The position numbers and the translations under genes are program-made. A stretch of 64,000 nucleotides of DNA from Valencia hispanica (lineage: Eukaryota; Chordata; Actinopteri; Cyprinodontiformes; Valenciidae): the NCBI GenBank assembly GCA_963556495.2, contig OY747717.1, forward strand, positions 628,001-692,000. The letters run 5' to 3'. The notes under the pieces were generated by a model. That model did no database searches, had not been told where the DNA came from, and was given only the letters and a program-made list of their open reading frames with translations. Below, piece after piece: positions 1 to 11,317 of this stretch; the stretch's first letter is position 1; each line of letters starts with the position of its first letter.

Positions 1-477
1 CATTCGATCACAGAAAAAAACAATTACCAGGAGGACATCTGAAAGATCCATAAGAGGAAGAGCAAAGTGTATAAAACTGTCTGAAAGAACAAGCTGAACC
101 ATTTAGCTTCATGAGTCGTAGAAGCATGATGGAACCTGAAGCAGACTGCTTTAGGTGGTGGTCAGCTGGCTCAGGGTAACACAACCAGCACGAATGCAGC
201 ACAACACTATTTTCTTTTAGGGAGTCTGCCAGGCCTGGTTGACCTTTGACAACCTCTGCAATAATAACTACATTTACTTTACTTTTTGGAAAACATTTAC
301 TTTTGGGAGTAGTTTTACTGCACCGTACATTATTTCTAAATAATAAATCATATAATGTAATCAGTTATTCTGTGTTTATGTAGCCTTTTTATGAAATAAT
401 GTTTCACTCTTATTTAAGTATTTTTTTTGGATGGCTACTTTTAATTTTTACTTGGGTAATAATAAGTGTAAGTAGAG
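1..477. other. AT-rich stretch, no gene seen
   Basis: No coding exon is recognisable. From about 260 to 470 the text is T-rich, with repeated 'tacttt' words resembling the inside of the CAGAGGTGTCAA hAT-type element found at 11318-12682, so a transposon remnant is possible but unproven. Confidence 0.3.
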
Positions 478-1255
478 CAGGAGATCAACAGGTGGATTGG
501 TGTGGCGTCTGCAGTGATGGGAGCGCTGTACCGGTCTGTCGTGGTGAAGAGAGCTGAGCCAATAAGATCAATCTAGGTTCTGAGTCTCTCTCTAGCCCTT
601 CAGAAGGAGAACTGCGCCTCCTTAATATAATCAAAAAATAATCAAAAACCAAAGAAGCAAATACTTTGTGCACTTTATAAAAGATCAAAAACAACAAAAA
701 GTCTAAAAACAGTTGAGCGAGAAATATTAACTATTGTGCATTTTGAGTTCTTGTTCCAACGGAGTCGACCTCTCCTTTATGTAAACACATTCTTATAATT
801 TCCTAGGCAGTGCCAGTCTACATGTGCATTCTCCTGCTATCAAACAAAATGGTTCTGCATTTTCTGTTTAGTATATGTTACTACATTCTATCTAGCCCCA
901 GTACAGTGTCCTATAATATCCCATAATATCCTACACTACCCTCATCTATGGTCAGGAGCTCTGGGTAGTGACTGAAAGAATGAGATCACAGATGCAAGCG
1001 GCTGAACTGAGTTTCCATTGCAGGGTGTCTGGGCTCTCCCTTAGAGACAGAGGGAGAAGCTCGGTCATCCAGAGGGGCTCAGAGTGGAGCTGCTGCTCCT
1101 CCACATCGAGAGGAGTCAGGAGGCTCGGGCATCTGGTCAGGATGGACGCCTCCCTGGTGAGGTGTTCTGGGGCTGGGTCTCTCTAGCTAGGCTGCTGCCT
1201 CCGCGACCTGACCCTGGATTTAGAGGATTCAGCGGAAATGAAGTGATGCACTTAA
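478..1255 (+). mobile_element. Decayed Rex3 (RTE) LINE fragment in two pieces
   Basis: Positions 478-566 and 937-1255 match the C-terminal part of the Rex3 reverse-transcriptase ORF seen better at 16855-17640. The first piece gives ALYRSVVVK and the second gives TLIYGQELWVVTER, then LSLRDRGRSSVIQRGSE. About 370 bp (567-936) of unrelated AT-rich DNA separates them. Several frame breaks show this is an old, dead copy. The family is known in fish for 3' GATG-type tails, but this copy has lost its tail. Confidence 0.75.
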
Positions 1256-1821
1256 ATTAAGTTGAACCGTATGTATAACAGACAGTAAGACTAGGTTGGT
1301 GTGTGTTCTTTGTTTTCAAAGAGTAAATACATCTAAACAAGCTACTATGGATAACTAAAAGTAAAATGTGTCATCACACAACTTTGATCTGTAAAGACTT
1401 GTTCTCTGAGTCTTCTGGTATTCTGTAACAGATAACTGCTGAATCATAGAAGTTACTTTTAATGATTATTTAGAGGAACAAATAAAAGTTCAACACATTT
1501 TAGGACATTATTTGACATGTAATATAAAAGTAAACAGGCCAAAAGCTCAGTTAACATTAGTCTCTTAAAACAACACTTTTCTTTAAAGAAATCAGTCAGA
1601 TTCCTCTTTTATGATTAACTTGGAACATCCAGTATTAAAATTTTACTATATTAGGATACAAAAAACATTTTCAGAAACATGATGATAAATAATTAACTTG
1701 ATAACATATGAACAAGATATACCTGAAATAAAAAAACCTGTTTTAGGAGACACAAGTAGACAGAAAAGATGTAGCTGAGAAAGGTCACTACTTTGTTGTC
1801 AAGTTAGATTTTTTTTAATGT
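1256..1821. other. Intergenic stretch, nothing recognised
   Basis: AT-rich sequence with no convincing exon, repeat family or RNA gene. Confidence 0.3.
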
Positions 1822-1824
1822 TTT

Positions 1825-2010
1825 CGGGGTGATAGTGTAGGGTTTGCATGTGGTGATTTGAAAAATAACCCAAACGTGTGCGAATGATCACGTTATTTCG
1901 GGGGAATTTCTGACAGTTGGTGAATGAAAGTGAAAGGACAGATGAAGGGTAAGTTGCTGTGCCATAAACAGGACAAACCCGAGCAGCAGAACCCACAAAC
2001 AGCTCACCAC
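1825..2010 (+). promoter_or_regulatory. IRF-site promoter block, upstream copy (P1)
   Basis: This block is a diverged duplicate of 3425-3603. Both contain 'gtgtaggg', then an AAnnGAAA-type IRF core, then a CATAAA word and the shared string 'acccgagcagcagaaccca'. Here the IRF word is GAAAGTGAAAG (1926-1936) and the TATA-like word is at about 1963. Unlike the downstream copy, no clear GTAAG donor follows, so it may be a dead or alternative promoter of gene A. The sequence matches are seen directly; regulation by IRFs is inferred from known site preference. Confidence 0.5.
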
Positions 2011-2095
2011 ATCCAGATAACTGTTGGGGGGGAACTCAGGGCCTTTTTGCATTGATTTACAGCTATTTAATGCAACTTGAGTAGTTCAACTCATT

Positions 2096-3421
2096 AGGTA
2101 AGGCAAGTTTATTTATATAGCACATTTTTAGCAACAAGACAATTCAAAGTGCTTTAGATGATGAAAACATAAAACATCGGACATACAAGGAACTTTACAT
2201 TTCAGTGGTATAATTAAGAAAAGTAATGAAAAGTTAAAACACAGACTACAATCAAGGATTTTCCTGTGAATATTAATCAAAGATAGCTCTAAATAAACCT
2301 GTCTAAATATGACACTGTTGCAGCAGTAAATCCAATAAATCCAGTTTATAAACGAGTTTCTCTAAATCTTGGTGCGACATCTGTCCTTTAATCCTAGAAA
2401 TGTTCTTCAGGTGATAGAAGGCTGACCTTGTTATTGACCTTTATGTGACCCTGGAGGTTCAGGTCTGAGTCCATTACTACACCTAGATTTCAGGCCTGAT
2501 CAGTAGTTTCTAGCTGGATTAACTGAAGCTGTGTGCTGACTGTTGATCGTTCCTCTTTAGATCCAAAAACAATTACTTCTGTTTTGTTTCTGTTCAGCTG
2601 GAGAATTTCTTATGGCAAATAGAATAGAATAGAATGAATAGACTTTTTGTCCAACAGTGGGAAAATGTAGATATCACCGCAGCAAATTAAGGTAAGTGAG
2701 ACATCTTCACAAAAAGGTAAAACACATAGGAACAAGAGACTGTGGAGTAAGAGCAAATTTACAACATAAGAAAAAATAATAATGTGCAGTTTTTAAAAAG
2801 AGCATACTCAGAATGATAAATAAATGTATAAGATGTGCGTGTACATCCACGCATTGATTTATTCTATGCATTTCCTCGTTTGGATGGGTTCAAAGTCACC
2901 TGGTGACATCATAATGTAGAGCTGAGTATCATCTGCATAGTTATGGTAGCTCATCTTATTGGTTGTTATAATCTGGGCTAGTGGGAGCATGTAGGTATTA
3001 AATAAGAGGGGCCCCAGGATGGAGCCCTGGGGCACCCCACATGTGATTTCTCTTCGTTCTGATGAAAAGTTTCCCATTGAAACATAGAAATCCCTGTTCT
3101 TTAGGTAAGACTTAAACCAGCCCAGTCCTGTACCAGAGGGTCCAACCCAGCTCTCCAGTCATTCCAATAATATATCATGATCAACACTGAGGTCCAACAG
3201 AACCAGCACTGTGGTTCTACCACAGTCTGTATTTATGTAGATGTCATTGAAAACTTTGACTAGGACAGTCTCAGTGCTGTGGTTACCACGGAAACCAGAC
3301 TGATAAACATCAAAATGGTTGGTCATTTTAGAAAGCTATAGAACTGTTGAAACAGCTTTTTCAATAATCTTGCAGCGAATGGAAGATCAGATTGGCCTGT
3401 AATTTTGAAATTGTGAGTCCA
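2096..3421 (-). mobile_element. L2/Maui-like LINE (type 2), 5'-truncated, with an internal insertion
   Basis: Read on the minus strand, 3077-2859 encodes [17 protein letters not shown] and YADDTQLY, the finger/palm core of an L2-clade reverse transcriptase. The remainder matches the better copy at 44765-46405. The 3' end (about 2096-2160, 'tttatttatatagcaca') is the usual L2 tail. About 240 bp at 2615-2858, beginning with repeated 'aatag', does not belong to the element and is probably another repeat inserted into it. The element lies between the two duplicated promoter blocks P1 and P2. Confidence 0.8.
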
Positions 3422-3424
3422 GTC

Positions 3425-3603
3425 AAGGGGTGATGGTGTAGGGCTAGGATGTTGATCTAGGTAATACATGATGTAAAAAATAACCCCAATTCTGAGATCA
3501 CTGCTAAACAAAAGTGAAAGCACAGGTGAAGTTTAGAGAACTGGGCCATAAAAAGGCAAACCCGAGCAGCAGAACCCACTCACTCCTCACAGAAGCAAGA
3601 CCG
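3425..3603 (+). promoter_or_regulatory. Likely promoter and noncoding exon 1 of GTPase gene A (P2)
   Basis: The block has an IRF-type word AAAAGTGAAAG (3510-3520), a TATA-like CATAAAAAGG (3547-3556), and a short exon-like stretch that ends at 3603 before a good donor (GTAAGA, 3604-3609). The acceptor at 5133 and the ATG exon of gene A lie downstream, so 3604-5133 would be intron 1. A diverged copy of the same block lies at 1825-2010. The motifs are seen; the transcription start and any interferon response are inferred. Confidence 0.55.
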
Positions 3604-3605
3604 GT

Positions 3606-4178
3606 AAGACAACATCACTTCTACATCTCTGCAAAGGTTTTCTGCTTAGTCAGATAAACTGTTCAAATGAAGACTTTTTTGGTGGGGAAGGGGTTGCTTA
3701 GTAATAGTTAAGTTTTTCACCCTGTAGATTTTTGCAATTTTACTTTTTGTTGTATATTGCTTTATGGTAACCAATTCCTGCTAATATATTCAGTGCACAT
3801 TTCTGTTGGGAAAATACATTTTTGGTCACAGTCATGTGACCAATAGATAAAAAGCAAGTTATTGATCCTCCCGTATGTAATTAGCTGATTGTCAGAGGAT
3901 GATGATCCTTAACGCAGCTCATCTGCACATGTTTTTTCTTTCTGCACACGTAGAAAGCATGACTGCAGCCTCTAAGTACTCTAAGAACAAATGCATCATT
4001 TTCAAGTTCATGGATTTTATTTTAATGTTTCTATCATAAGTAATATTTGAAGGTTTCTAAACTGGGAACTGGTACTTATCCTTGGTTTCTTTTGTGACTC
4101 TCCATGCCCTGGTATTTACAGTGGTAGACAAAAAGAACAGCAACAGCAAAATAGCAGATACTTTTTTATTTGAAACTT
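3606..4178. other. Intron 1 of gene A, unremarkable part
   Basis: AT-rich noncoding sequence between the putative exon 1 donor and the L2 tail. Nothing recognised. Confidence 0.35.
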
Positions 4179-4179
4179 A

Positions 4180-4385
4180 CTCAGTTCAGATATTGGAAAA
4201 TAAAACAGAAAAAATAGTGTGTGCATGGGAGTTGGGTTGGGGGGGGGTGGTATAACTGTGATCATGCTTTTAAATCTGTGGGGGAGGGAAGGGAAGGTAG
4301 TTTATGTGGGGTCATTTTAATCTGTAAAGCACTTTGTGATGCAATCTCTTGTATGAAAAGCGCTTTATAAATAAAGTTTGATTTG
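4180..4385 (+). mobile_element. L2 type-1 LINE 3' tail
   Basis: It contains 'aaagcgctttataaataaag' and the preceding G-rich 'ggtataactgtgatcatg' block, also found at the 3' ends of the elements finishing at 18102 and 46575. Only the last 200 bp are present, so it is a strongly 5'-truncated copy. Confidence 0.7.
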
Positions 4386-4392
4386 ATAAACC

Positions 4393-4546
<154 letters not shown>

Positions 4547-5133
4547 TCCATGTTGGGCTCAGAAACAGGTTTATTAGGATACTAGACACTTTTGGTGAAA
4601 CTGCAACTCACCCTTAAAAACAAGCAGATGGCATTAATTATGATTTTGTGGGGAGATGCTTCAGTGTTGAACATTTCTATCCAAATGTAAAATTCAACAG
4701 TTATGATTCAGTAAGAATACTAGTACATAAATAGGTAATACATCTGGATATTTTATCCCTTCTGCTCTCCCGGTGGGGTCACACGGATCCCAGGCTGTTT
4801 GCATCCTCCGGTCAGTATTTACAGCTATCTCCACCCGTGTGCCGTGCCATTGGGGTCAGATTGTCCCCAGGGTGGGGGTCACACAGACCCCACCTATGCT
4901 TTTGTGTATATCCTCCTGTCCTTCTAAACCGCAAGCTGTGGCGGTGGGGTCAGAATGTCCCCGTTCACTCTGCCCTGAACACCAAACTAGGACTGCAGGA
5001 GGGTAAAACTGAATCAACTGAACAAACAGTATGGAGGGCTGATGTTGGTGCTACAAACTGGGCCTGATTTATTAGGACATCTGAAACCCCAGTGAGAACT
5101 GAAGCTCTAACCCTTTTTTCTTTCATTTCACAG

Positions 5134-5179
5134 AGTAGATCAGCATCACCAGCCATCACCCAACTGTCACCATGGCAAC
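5134..5179 (+). CDS. Gene A, exon 2: 5' UTR plus ATG-GCA-AC start exon
   Basis: A long pyrimidine tract ends in CAG at 5131-5133. The exon runs to 5179 and contains ATG at 5172-5174 followed by GCA AC, then a strong donor GTGAGT at 5180. Splicing to the acceptor at 5850 gives ATG GCA ACG AAC, in frame with the big GTPase exon (phase 2). Genes B and D have the same design: 10-11 coding bases ending in phase 2 just before GTGAGT. That is the main reason to prefer this start over the in-frame ATG at 5810, which lies in the intron. Confidence 0.75.
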
Positions 5180-5850
5180 GTGAGTCTACGTTTTTCAACA
5201 TGTACCCATAACCCAGGACTAATAGCAGCTTTCTGCCTTAAGATCAGGTTCCTCCTCTGTGTAGGAGTCACTTATGGGACCTTCAAGTGTGAACTGAGTG
5301 TAAATGTGGGCCAGAGGTTTGTTTGCAGTGCAGCAAATCAGCTAACATCTGAGCCTTCGGTTCTTGCTGCAACGATCAGTCTGTCAGCAAGGCTGGTCCA
5401 CAAAACAATATTTTTTACTAACATTTAAATAAGTGTTTGACAAGCTAACAGCTGAGAAGAAGTGTGGGTGCTAAAACACCCACATCGCCCACAGGTGGTT
5501 CCCCCACACCCATGAGTCCAGCTCTTACAGGAAACATTGTGTTTTTCTGGGATCTATTGTCCTGTCTTAGCCATTCAAAGTGGATGTTTTTTAATTCACT
5601 TTTGGAAAATATTTTTACATTTTAACGTTACTTTTATCTAATGTACATCACCATTACGACTCTTTTTAATGGAATGAAGAAACGGTCTGTACTGCTAACA
5701 TGAGGCCCAAAGTTAGTCACTTTTAAGATGTTTTACCTTCAAATATAAATTCATATATTTTATCACACATTTACTTTATTCTGTTTTATTTTAAATCCTT
5801 TATTGGCCATTGCTGAATATAAAAAATAATTACTATTTTCTGTGGTGCAG

Positions 5851-7429
5851 GAACTCAAACAGAGCAAATATCTCAACCGAATATGAGGACATCATATCAG
5901 CAAGTGAACTTCTTCAGCCAGGTCCTCCTCATGTTTACCAGCTTAAACCGGAGAAACAACTTATTGGAAATATTAAAAGAATGAAAATTGGGGAAAGAAA
6001 TCCCAGTAAAATTCATAAAACCATCTTGCTTGTTGGTGAAACAGGCACAGGAAAGTCTACTCTGATCAATGTTTTGGTCAATTATGCCATGGGAGTGAAG
6101 TTTGAGGATAATGTCTGGTTTCAGATTGTAGAAGATGAAGACAGAAATCAGACAGAAAGTCAGACATCAGATGTAGTCGTGTATGAGATCTTTGGTTTTG
6201 AAGGTAAAACTCTGCTATTCTCTCTGACGATCATTGATACTCCTGGATATGGAGACACCAGAGGGCTGGAAAAGGACGTTGTTGTCCGTCAAAGATTGTT
6301 CGATTTGTTCCGGTCTGAAGGTGGAGTCCAAGAAATCAATGCGGTTGGTCTGGTGTTGAAAGCAAGTGAGAACCGAGTCAGTGATCGCCTGAGGTACATC
6401 TTTGATTCAGTGATGTCTCTGTTTGGAAAAGACCTGGAGAACAACATTGTAGCTCTGATGACTCACTCAGATGGGATGCCACCACGAAACGCTCTACAAG
6501 CTCTCAAAGCAGCAAATATTAAATGTGCCAAAAATGAGAAAGAGCTACCTGTTCACTTCCTGTTCAATAACAGTCAGGCTGAGCCAAGAGATGAAGAAGT
6601 AGAAGACGCCTTAGAAAATGCATGGCAGCAAACTGTGAAGGGGATGAAAAAGTTTGCTGAGTTCCTGAAACAAACTGGACCTCAAAAGCTGAAGACAACT
6701 AAAGAGGTTCTCCGTTCCCAAATTTGTCTAACAGCCTCCATCCACAACTTGCAAGAGCGAATCAAAACTACTGAAAAGATGAAGCAGGAGGTTAAAGAAA
6801 CAAAGATGAAGCTGCAGATGCATGAAAAAGACTTGAATGATGACAGGAACTTTACCATTGATGTGCCAGAGAATTACAAAGTGCTGGAGCCCTTTGGTGG
6901 AGGGATGTCATGGTTCTGCTTTGATGGAGTCACTCGCTGCACAGTCTGTAAGGAAAACTGTCATTACCCAGGATGCACTGTGGCTTGGACCGCAGGTTTA
7001 TGCGAGATTATGAGTAATGACCGCTGCACTGTTTGTAGTGGGAGATGTTCTGTAGACCATCATGTTAAAGACACACAGAGGTATGTGGATAAGACCAGAA
7101 CAGTGAAGAAAACGTTGCATGAAGTCAGGGAAAGATTTGAAGCAAACGTGAAGGACACATCAGGCCTGCTGGAGGTCCTGGATCAGAAGATGAAACACCT
7201 GGAAGCAGAAATAAAACAATGTGTGGATGAGGCCTTTAGGCATGTCCTGAAGCTGAGGGATAATGCGCTGAGCGTGAAAACAGTATCCACTCAGGCGAAC
7301 TTGGATGTCCTCATCAAGAAGATGAAGGAAGAAGGGGATGAGGAAAAAGTTCAGATACTGGAAGAGATGGCAGCTCAGGTGGATGAGGGAAGCAAAAGCG
7401 TGCTGAAGCGGACCTTCGGAGAAGCATAA
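5851..7429 (+). CDS. Gene A: large AIG1-like/TRAFAC GTPase with Cys/His module (main exon)
   Basis: With the ATG exon the protein is 528 residues. The order is: a 50-residue N-terminal leader; G domain with P-loop GETGTGKST (about 65-73), DTPGYGDT (from about 132) and THSDG (about 207-211); a charged coiled-coil linker (about 294-334); a Cys/His module (about 366-407, C-x2-C-x3-CH-x3-C-x8-C-x7-C-x2-C-x3-C-x4-H); and a helical, Lys/Glu-rich tail. There is no signal peptide or membrane segment, so it is probably cytosolic. The motifs predict GTP binding; metal binding by the Cys/His module is inferred. The G domain resembles AIG1/GIMAP-septin-type GTPases, but the Cys/His module is not part of GIMAPs. 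Paralogues B, C and D lie downstream on the same strand, suggesting tandem duplication. Stop is TAA at 7427-7429. Confidence 0.9.
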
Positions 7430-8930
7430 ACCAACCAACAGTGAGATGTTATTCTGATGGTCTCTACCAACCAGATGCCCTGACCTCATAGCTTCTTCCA
7501 GTCATAAATTATTACCAGACCTTCAGCTCCAACTGGTGCTGAAGGTCTGATATGACAACCAGCATCTCCTGGCTGAATGACTCCGTTTTGAACAGAAGCT
7601 CACCAACAAATCCTTTTAGAACCTCGTCATCAACTCAGTTCAGTCTGAACACATAGATCCAAATTAAACTAGTCAATCTGGATCCGTCTCTGAACTTTTT
7701 TTTAAATCTTAGTGTCTCACCCCTGGGATGAATGCCGCCTAGCTAACCAGAAGGGGATAAAGTAAAAACAGAAACTTTCTGGATTGAACATGTGTTGCCG
7801 TAGCAACACCAACACACATTCAGACGTTTTTTTTCTCTTTTTCTGTGACCTCCTCAATATACTCTTTAAGTTTTATATGTAATTTTTTTTTCTGATTTTG
7901 TGATATTGTGTGTTTTCCTATGTGGACCCCAGAAGGCATAGTTATTTCCTTTTTTTCATCTTTACGAATCACTTTAATTTAATGTTACTAGCCGTTTTTA
8001 AGAGTTTGTTTACAGAAATATTTTAGCTGGAAGTTTGTGTCTATTCTGCATGTGTGCAGAGTTTACTGCTATTTGAGCAAATTCACTTTGTCATCTGTTC
8101 TATCATACAACAATTCACCAGTCAGGTATTCAAAAAACAACAATTGAGCAGTTTGGTTAGTAATTCCTGAAAATCAGGTGGTGCCCAGACTTGTTAAATG
8201 ATCAACTTTAATAACTGCCTATAAATCATTCATACTGAAACCAACATACTCTTACACATTAACGTAAAAAAAAATCAAATATTTGCCACTTTTCCTTTCT
8301 GTTTTTCTTATTCTTATATTCTTAAAATCTTATTGCATGATAAAGGTGCTGATACTATATGCTTGTGATCTTTCACTTTTTATTTCAGTTCATTACTAAT
8401 GTTTTTGAGCCCTTTGGACTCACTTCTCATAAGGGCCATTTGGCCTCTGGAACATTGTTAAATATTGTGTTGAAACATTTTAATCTTGCTCATGTTCTTA
8501 GTATCTAAAGTCCTGAATTATAAAACAGAACTATGTGACCTTTGGATCATTGCTTGCAGAAGCTCGTTGTGTCTGGGTAAAGAGAAAACTTAATAAGGTT
8601 CATCATATGTTGCTGGGAAGAACATTGTGCTTAGGTGTGACTAAACTGTATATTCATGTATGCTTGTACTCGGGGCTCTGCCTTCCTGACTTGTCAGTGA
8701 CAGAGCCTTCGAACGCTGTTTTGCCTTCGAATAAATACCAAAGATCAATACTTCTCAAGGTGCTTTATTAACATTGTCTCATCCCAAAATTCCAGAACAA
8801 TATTTAACATGCAACTGAGATAATTTGTATGAGTCCACTGAAATAAATACAGAAAAGCAACAAACAGCCCAGGTTTTACAAAGCAATAGAAGCAAACTCA
8901 GTGTGTTTACTTTCATTATTCGTTTCAATC
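7430..8930. other. 3' flank of gene A, no further gene seen
   Basis: It probably includes the 3' UTR. An AATAAA word occurs near 8730, far from the stop, and no nearer canonical signal was noticed. The rest is AT-rich with no recognised repeat. Confidence 0.35.
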
Positions 8931-8931
8931 A

Positions 8932-9340
8932 AATTTTATTTGTAGAGCACTTTCATGATAAAATCAGCACAAAGCGTTTTATGATAAAAACAGAAAAATA
9001 AACACATTTAAAGCAAAATCGATCATACACAACCAGTTAAACTCTATGCACACACAAGACACATACACACCCTGTCCCCTGCTTCTTCACTGCAAAAACA
9101 ATGTTCAATCCGTCCCTGTGTCTTTAAGTGAACAACTTAACAACTCCCTGTGAGGAAGAGCAGCTCTAGATGTCCTCATCATCAGCTGTGGTGGAGATGA
9201 CATGGGGGCGGTCAGAAGTGTCCAGCTGGGGAACATGATGATGGAGGACCTGCACCAGCTTTACCTTCTCCACCCTCAGATGTCCATCATCTTCTCCTCC
9301 ATCACCCAAAGGCATCGATAGAGGGCAGGTGTAAACCCAG
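8932..9340 (-). mobile_element. LINE/SINE 3' tail of L2 type, with unclassified sequence
   Basis: The text 'aatcaaattttatttgtaga' at 8930-8950 is the reverse complement of the usual fish L2-type tail. The following 350 bp may belong to the same element but gave no recognisable reading frame. Confidence 0.4.
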
Positions 9341-10296
9341 CAAACATAGAAAAGGCCAACAGGTTTGTCAACAGTGTTATGGCTTTTATTCCTAGTTTAA
9401 ATCCTGCCATCTTTATGCATCCTCACATTAGACATGACCGTCCTTTTGAACAATTGATGTTAAAGCAAAAAGTATAACTATAGCCCTGATTGTTATGTCT
9501 AATGTGTTGTTGGTGTAGTTTTTTTATTTCAACAATTACATCTGTTGCCATAACACTGTTGACAACTCTGCCCCCCCCCCCCCCCATTTTACTGTAAGTC
9601 TCTTTTGCTTTCTGACCCCCCTTGTTTTTTTATCTGTGTCCTTTTCTTCTATAGAATCTGGTGTTTAAAAAATAAATGTTTTATTCTCTATAATAACTGA
9701 AAATTATTTCAACAGTTTATAACAAGGGAAAAATAAAACAAAGTAATTAATCAGCCAACTGCATTATTTAATTTGATAAATTCCTTCAACATCTCAATAT
9801 TAAAATAAACCTTGGTGTCTGCAATATTACAAAGCCAAATCATACTTCTTATCGGCTACAAAACTATGATTTTCTGTGTGAAAGAAAAACAGAAACTTCA
9901 TTGATTTGTTGTTAATTTAATCAAAAACAAAAAACGGACAGCACCTAAGGATATGAAAGAAGTGGCATTAAAGGTGATGCACATATAATGTTAAGTACTT
10001 CTCCTTACGATCTTCCTGTAGTTTTAGGCGATTGATATAATCTGTAAGGAAAAAAACATTTTATACTAAAAACTTCAAATTTCAACATTAGTTGGAAACC
10101 AACTCACCACAACAAGACAAACTGTAAACAAATGAGCACACAGACACATAACACTTATGGGTTTATGTATAACAGTACAACAATGAAGGTGAATCCAACA
10201 TGACAGCATATCAGAAATGGTTATTGCCTTAACTGACAACTCTTATAAATTTTTAAAAAGGAAAAAATCTCTGACAACAAAATATGAAATATATCT

Positions 10297-10297
<1 letters not shown>
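9341..10297. other. Intergenic stretch with a poly-C run
   Basis: A run of about 14 C sits near 9569-9583. No exon or repeat family was recognised in the remainder. Confidence 0.35.

Positions 10298-10367
<70 letters not shown>
10298..10367. repeat. (AT)n(GT)n microsatellite
   Basis: About 37 bp of alternating AT followed by about 30 bp of alternating GT. Confidence 0.95.
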
Positions 10368-10906
10368 TTGACCGCTTCACGATCAATACGGTGAAATGAG
10401 CACAACTCAATAATTTTGTCAAATAAAATCATGAAGCCCTGTTTGCCCAGATTTTACTAAAACTATGTGAAGTTTGAATAAATCAACATGTAAAGTAAAT
10501 AAGAAATGTGATCATTTCAACCCATGTTCGACCAAGCAGCCTTATCTTAAATGCACAACATCTTAACCTGTTCAGTTTGTAGTTTCCCAGCGTGGTTAAC
10601 TAGCTACTTTGTTAATTAAGGAGCTCAGCTGCAGGAGTTTCATCTACAAAATAACGTACAGAAATATTATTTTACTTACTGAAAAGAATGTAGCAGAGAC
10701 TTCTTGGACGGTCTGTTAGTGCAATCAGTACCACAGCAAGCCGTCTTTGTCCAATAAGTGCAGGATTTATATCATAACACTAATAAAGTTTGCGGATAGA
10801 ACTGATGTTCAAGTTCAGAGAAAGGAAATGGCCAAAGTCTTAACGTGAGTCCCTGGCTGAAGGCCTTCCCCGGAGCAAGCAGGGGGGGCAAGCATTCTGT
10901 GGCGGC
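10368..10906. other. Unclassified sequence before the minisatellite
   Basis: No convincing exon. The part from about 10680 is more GC-rich and leads straight into the minisatellite, so it may belong to the same unclassified repeat. Confidence 0.3.
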
Positions 10907-11155
10907 AAGCTGCTAGCCATCGTTAGCTACCGTTAGCTACCGTTAGCCGCTGCTAGCCACCGTTAGCCCCCGTTAATTACCGTTAGCCGCTGCTAGCCAC
11001 CGTTACCCACCGTTAGCTACTGTTAGCCGCTGCTAGCCACCGTTAGCTACCGTTAGCCGCTGCTAGCCACCGTTAGCTACCGTTAGCCGCTGCTAGCCGC
11101 TGCTAGCCACCGTTAGCCGCTGCTAGCCACCATTAGCCACCGCTAGCCACCAGCC
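10907..11155. repeat. 10-bp minisatellite with 30-bp higher-order units (GCTAGCCACC / GTTAGCTACC / GTTAGCCGCT)
   Basis: About 25 consecutive decamers fit three related types in a recurring order, with GCTAGC palindromes at most GCTAGCC units. Single-base variants (for example GTTAATTACC and GTTACCCACC) are scattered through it. It is much richer in GC than its surroundings. The next 100 bp carry 'cacgcccctaattattcat', which looks like a dispersed fish repeat. Confidence 0.9.
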
Positions 11156-11317
11156 GTAGCGCTGATGGCTCATCCCAGACCTGTCAATCAAAAGGACACG
11201 CCCCTAATTATTCATAATTTCAAGATTAAATTATGTCTAAACGGATGAGTTAGAAAGAGAAGAGGGAACACATTACACCAGGTTTAAAATCATTGCATTG
11301 GCTCCCCGTATGTTTTA

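Noticed and set aside
5810..5850. ATG at 5810 as start of gene A
   Set aside because: The residues it would add (NIKNNYYFLWC) are intron plus acceptor. The ATG exon at 5172 joins in frame and is matched by genes B and D.
7160..7489. Antisense frames across the GTPase exons (also 31302-31577, 61530-61829)
   Set aside because: They are shadows of the Lys/Glu-rich coding strand, with no start context or homology.
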